Part shown: piece after piece, positions 60,643 to 64,000 of the stretch
Layout of the letters: the number at the start of each line of letters is the position of its first letter
Position numbering within the stretch: position 1 is the first letter of the stretch
Source: a bacterium
Lineage (GTDB): Bacteria; Planctomycetota; Planctomycetia; Pirellulales; Pirellulaceae
Reading direction: 5' to 3'
Assembly (NCBI GenBank): GCA_030430075.1
Contig: JAUIGN010000009.1
Coordinates: forward strand, 186,001-250,000
DNA: 64,000 nucleotides
Program-made: the position numbers and the translations under genes
Notes under the pieces: generated by a model
What the model saw: only the letters and a program-made list of their open reading frames with translations
The model's database searches: none
Told to the model about the DNA's origin: nothing

Positions 60643-62954
60643 ACGCCCGAACGGATCGCTGTGATCGTCAGCGAATTGATCAATTCCTCGCGTCGGCCCC
60701 TGACGAATCGAGCGATGTTTCGCTTGTCGCGCATTTGGAAGTCTGTTCGGACTGCCGAGACTACATGGAGCAATCTGCCGCGGCCCCTCAAACCTGGACT
60801 GAAGCAGCGGCGTGCCTGCTCGCCTCGGAGTTCGATCGTTCCAGTTCGGTAGAGTACTCAGCGGCGTCGATGGAGATTGGCAAACCAGATGTCCCAATAT
60901 CGATCCAAAGCGTCCTGAATTCACTCGCGCCCTCCGACGATCCAAATCGCCTCGGGCGACTCGGGGGATATGAAGTCTCTGGCGTCGTCGGCGTCGGAGG
61001 GATGGGGGTCGTGCTCAAAGCATTCGATACCGCACTGGATCGCGTCGTCGCGATTAAGGTCATGGCTCCGCATTTGGCAAGTCATGCAACCGCCAGGAAA
61101 CGATTTGCACGAGAGGCCAAGGCAGCGGCAGCCGTGCTGCATCCCAACGTGATTCCGATTCACAGTGTTTCGAGTGACGAAGCGACGCCCTATTTAGTGA
61201 TGGGCTATGTTCGCGGCGGTTCCCTGCAAAAGCGTCTCGACCGCGAAGGCACTCTGTCCACCGTTGAGATTCTGAGAATCGGATCACAGATCGCCGCAGG
61301 TCTCTCGGCTGCCCATGAGCAAGGTCTCGTACATCGCGACATCAAGCCTGAGAACATCTTATTGGAAGACGGCGTTGAACGGCTCACGCTAACCGATTTC
61401 GGATTGGCACGAGCTGTCGATGATGCGTCGCTGACCCAGCACGGCGCCATCGCTGGGACTCCGCAGTACATGTCTCCTGAACAAGCACGGGGTGAAGCGG
61501 TCGATCAGGCGAGCGATCTCTTCAGCTTGGGGAGCGTTCTTTACACGCTATGTACGGGCCGCGTGCCATTTCGCGCCGAGTCATCACACAGCGTGATGAG
61601 AAAGATCATCGACGAAGCCCCCACACGGATCCGTGAACTGAACCCCGAGATCCCAGACTGGCTGGTCGGGATCATCGACCGGCTAATGGCGAAAGATAAA
61701 AAGAATCGCTTCCCGTCAGCGAAAGAGTTGCACATCTTACTCGACGCCTGCCTGAGTCACTTCCAGCAACCAACGGCCGTCGATCTTCCGGAAAGTCTTC
61801 GATCGGCCCAACGAATCAAACAACGGCCCATATTCCGCACAACAATTGGAGTCTTACTAATGACAGCTGCTTTCACCTCGTTACTCTGGCTTACAGGGGC
61901 CCTGACGTTTCTCGTCCAAGATGGGCCAACCCAGCAGGAATCAAAAGAACCCGTCGTACCGCACCAAGAGGTTCAGGATGACGCATCTGACAAAGGCGAT
62001 TCCACGTCAGAGCAACTGACATGGCCAGAACTACTCGGTCGCGACATTCCTCAGGAACATCTCGATCGCCTTCCGAAAGAACCGCTCATCCTGATTGACG
62101 GCCTGAACAGATGCCGAGGCAGTTGGTTGTTTGGTGGAAGCATGAAAAGCAACGATCAAGATGTTGATTTTGTGGCGAGCCTGCAGGTGGAGGGTGGTTT
62201 CAAGACCCATTTCGAAGAAGTTGGTCGTCCAGGTCCAGGTTGGCATCTGAGCATTCAGTGGCCACGTGAGAAACCCGAGCACACCTGGACGATCAGTCTC
62301 TTGCCAATGATGGAAAAGTACGACCTCCAGTGGCGCGGCTATGCTCAATACTCGCGAGTCGGTGAAGAAACAAATGCCACGAACAGGCACTTCTTTGATG
62401 GAAACTGGGATTCGCCAAGTCGAACGCTAACGCTGACACCCATGGCGGTACGGCGTCCCGAATCTGGAGCATCTTTCGGACCCGCGGAAAAAGCAGCTGC
62501 CGACAGCCAGTTTAGGATCACAGTCAAGGAAAATGGGGAACTTGAAATCAACGGCTTCAAGCCCGCTGGGACAATCAGTCTTTCCGGCAAGACGGCTGCT
62601 CGGATCGGCGATCCCTATGTTGAGCCGGACTTGAATCGGCTAACGCTGCCTAACGGTTACAAAGTAGCCTTTGCCAGTCGGTTGCAAGTTAGCCTCGTTG
62701 ACAGCGAGGGTGGTGGGGTTGCCGGAGCCAGGCTCGAGAAGATTGGATGTCATGACAAAATTATCTATGGTCTCATCACTCAGAGAGAAGGCGTCGAAGA
62801 GCCGGAGGACACACTTGGATACTTCTGGCTGGACTCCGCAACAGGAGAGATAACAAAAGGCATGGAACTTGGGGCTTGGAGCAAAAAGCTCCGCGAGATG
62901 GGAGTCAACGATCCTCAGATGTTGAATCCGGAGCAAGTCGGTTCCAAGTTCTGA
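60639..62954 (+). CDS. Zinc-finger Ser/Thr protein kinase with membrane segment and C-terminal TIGR03067-like region
   Basis: 771 aa. Residues 32-39 form an anti-sigma zinc motif (H32-x3-C36-x2-C39). The kinase domain is complete: Gly-loop GVGGMGVV 117-124, Lys140, HRDIKPEN with Asp234, DFG 253-255, GTPQYMSPEQ. One membrane helix about 401-426. The C-terminal half carries a lipocalin-like region (GRDIPQEHLDRLP, GAWSKKLREMG) that I cannot assign with confidence. The zinc motif suggests that it holds the sigma factor, with the kinase releasing it on a signal sensed outside. Confidence 0.9.
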   Translation: MNARTDRCDRQRIDQFLASAPDESSDVSLVAHLEVCSDCRDYMEQSAAAPQTWTEAAACLLASEFDRSSSVEYSAASMEIGKPDVPISIQSVLNSLAPSDDPNRLGRLGGYEVSGVVGVGGMGVVLKAFDTALDRVVAIKVMAPHLASHATARKRFAREAKAAAAVLHPNVIPIHSVSSDEATPYLVMGYVRGGSLQKRLDREGTLSTVEILRIGSQIAAGLSAAHEQGLVHRDIKPENILLEDGVERLTLTDFGLARAVDDASLTQHGAIAGTPQYMSPEQARGEAVDQASDLFSLGSVLYTLCTGRVPFRAESSHSVMRKIIDEAPTRIRELNPEIPDWLVGIIDRLMAKDKKNRFPSAKELHILLDACLSHFQQPTAVDLPESLRSAQRIKQRPIFRTTIGVLLMTAAFTSLLWLTGALTFLVQDGPTQQESKEPVVPHQEVQDDASDKGDSTSEQLTWPELLGRDIPQEHLDRLPKEPLILIDGLNRCRGSWLFGGSMKSNDQDVDFVASLQVEGGFKTHFEEVGRPGPGWHLSIQWPREKPEHTWTISLLPMMEKYDLQWRGYAQYSRVGEETNATNRHFFDGNWDSPSRTLTLTPMAVRRPESGASFGPAEKAAADSQFRITVKENGELEINGFKPAGTISLSGKTAARIGDPYVEPDLNRLTLPNGYKVAFASRLQVSLVDSEGGGVAGARLEKIGCHDKIIYGLITQREGVEEPEDTLGYFWLDSATGEITKGMELGAWSKKLREMGVNDPQMLNPEQVGSKF

Positions 62955-62979
62955 CAGAACTAAGCTTTCTCTTAGCATG

Positions 62980-63024
62980 GCCATAACCCCGCAGTCACCG
63001 GTCCGAATTCGAAACAAGCAACTT
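62980..63024 (+). repeat. Decayed tRNA-fMet 3' half, relic 2
   Basis: 45 nt that differ from 59436-59480 at only three positions. The sequence after it (AATCCGC...GCGGGTT) is again hairpin-like. Confidence 0.65.
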
Positions 63025-63071
63025 GAATCCGCCAAGAGCGAAAACACGCTACCCGCGGGTTAAGAGACAAA

Positions 63072-63098
63072 GCCGACGCTAACCTCGTCGGCTTTTTT
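63072..63098 (+). terminator. Intrinsic terminator after the kinase gene
   Basis: GCCGACG, 7-nt loop, CGTCGGC, then TTTTTT. It can end the sigma/kinase transcript or belong to the tRNA relic unit. Confidence 0.85.
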
Positions 63099-63497
63099 CG
63101 TGGAACACCAGGAATCGCAACGAGTTGCGATTTGGCGTGTCTCTTGGCCGAATGTCTCTCGTTGTCCCTTGCGACATCCTGGGTTGGTCACAGGGCGGCG
63201 GATTGGCTCGTCGAAACGCCCAAAGTCTCGGTTGTATCTGTCGCGCCGGCCTGTTCGGGTTAAGAAGCGTTTCGGCTCGCTAACCGGGCGGAAGCCTCCC
63301 GTTTCGGCCCGGTGGGCGGGGCGAACACATCAGCGAGGCGGGCATCCTCCAAGACTCCCGTTTGAAGCAGGCCGCGTCGGTCGTGCACCTCCTGCAATTG
63401 CGCGAGCATTTACCCGGAAGTTTCGAACCGTTGCCTTCCGAACCGACTCTCACGGCTGTCCGCTGCGAAGTCGGTATGAAGGTAGCCGTGTAAAGAC
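63099..63497. other. 400-bp region with a faint third flank repeat
   Basis: The first part (CAGGAATCGCAACGAG, then GGCGTGTCTCTT) resembles the matching part of the flank repeats at 52.7 and 59.6 kb. No gene seen; open frames are by chance. Confidence 0.4.
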
Positions 63498-63523
63498 GCC
63501 GGCCCGCCAGTTGGCGGGCCGGC
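63489..63523 (-). terminator. Terminator of the right-hand sulfatase
   Basis: GCCGGCCCGCCA with a 2-nt loop and TGGCGGGCCGGC: a perfect 12-bp inverted repeat. In the minus direction it is followed by GTCTTTAC, a weak T-run, and it lies 45 bp after the sulfatase stop. Confidence 0.65.
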
Positions 63524-63568
63524 GAGTTCAATCTGCAGTGAGATTCGGAATGAACCGCACTCTTATGG

Positions 63569-64000
63569 TTAGTGGCCACCGGCGGGAGACGAAAGCCGAC
63601 TCAAGGCTTCTGCCGGACCAAACGAACCGCTCTTCTGACTCGGTGGGAATTCCTCAAACGTCTTCACAAATTCCCCAACGACGGCTTGCGCTGGGACAAA
63701 CGTCCACATTTTGTCGGCGTACCACCGGAAGTACATCTTCGATTCTCGCATAAAACGCTCAAAGGGATCCTGCCGCAGGTTGACCACATAAGGCATGTTT
63801 ACCGTTCGCCGCTCGGAATCCTGCAAATTGCCTTCCTGGATCGCGAAGTGAATCTTCCAGTCATTCACACGGACCGCGTTGAGATTCGCGTTGTCGTCGA
63901 AGTAAAAGATCGCCTTGCGTGGGCCCTCCTTAACTTTGCCCTGAAAAAATGGCATGAAGTTGTGGCCATCGAGATGGGTCTTGAAGGTCTTGCCATTCGC
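63569..64000 (-). CDS. Arylsulfatase, C-terminal part (5' end beyond window)
   Basis: 144 codons visible, frame open to the window edge. The visible part is the usual C-terminal subdomain: NGKTFKTHLDGHNFMPFFQG, KEGPRKAIFYFDDNANLNAVRVNDWKIHFA, then VVNLRQDPFERFM, FVPAQAVVGEFVKTFEEFPPSQK. This is the end of a long sulfatase of the class that includes A. fundulus-like arylsulfatases in planctomycetes; the fGly motif is not in view. It is unrelated in detail to the sulfatase at 54371. Confidence 0.9.
   Translation of the reverse strand, partial: ANGKTFKTHLDGHNFMPFFQGKVKEGPRKAIFYFDDNANLNAVRVNDWKIHFAIQEGNLQDSERRTVNMPYVVNLRQDPFERFMRESKMYFRWYADKMWTFVPAQAVVGEFVKTFEEFPPSQKSGSFGPAEALSRLSSPAGGH

Overview
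The window looks like chromosomal DNA of a planctomycete, most likely in the Pirellulales. It is GC-rich and carries several families that are typical of that phylum: two large secreted PVC-type proteins with HEAT repeats and a C-terminal CxxCH haem motif (13806-17318 and 30438-33551), a BBP2-like outer-membrane barrel, a DUF6800 protein, a DUF4953/5117-type zinc metalloprotease, arylsulfatases, and a sigma factor overlapping a zinc-finger Ser/Thr kinase. No rRNA or CRISPR array was seen.

From 1 to about 45.6 kb the gene content reads as core chromosome. It holds leuS (cut by the window edge), map, an SH3-type secreted protein, an NADH-dehydrogenase-like/SelD fusion, an outer-membrane barrel, an RluD-type pseudouridine synthase with a TPR membrane protein, an APC permease, a PVC haem protein, TauE/SafE, a PQQ-like propeller, BON and STAS proteins, tpx, a large metalloprotease, a phosphotransferase, a DsbD-like protein, yedK, a second PVC haem protein, a DUF3311 plus sodium:solute symporter pair, pheA, dnaK, clpB, DUF6800 and a prenyltransferase-fold protein. 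The most striking item is the DsbD-like gene (26878-29436). Its reading frame is interrupted by one in-frame TGA exactly where the first Cys of the thioredoxin CxxC motif belongs. A small hairpin with a GGTC loop follows, so it looks like a selenoprotein. A selD gene (fused to a flavoprotein) lies 20 kb away.

At 45899 is an initiator tRNA-fMet used as an integration site. A compact island of about 6.7 kb (45952-52654) lies between a 25-bp direct repeat of the tRNA 3' end. It carries a tyrosine integrase split by a C-run frameshift, an XRE regulator, a TubC-like/zinc-ribbon protein, a CHC2/Toprim/DUF3987 primase-helicase-like protein, an excisionase-like protein, two unknown genes, a tRNA-like sequence, and its own terminator for the tRNA.

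Beyond the island (52.65-63.1 kb) the DNA is a patchwork. It contains an AraC regulator divergent from an RHH/sulfatase/dihydroxyphthalate-decarboxylase-like operon, then a REP-associated transposon (22-bp inverted ends) between two decayed glycosyltransferase fragments, then an ECF-type sigma factor coupled to a zinc-finger Ser/Thr kinase. Degenerate copies of the tRNA-fMet 3' half plus terminator recur at 59436 and 62980. This suggests that tRNA-fMet has accumulated several elements in tandem. A second arylsulfatase runs off the right edge.
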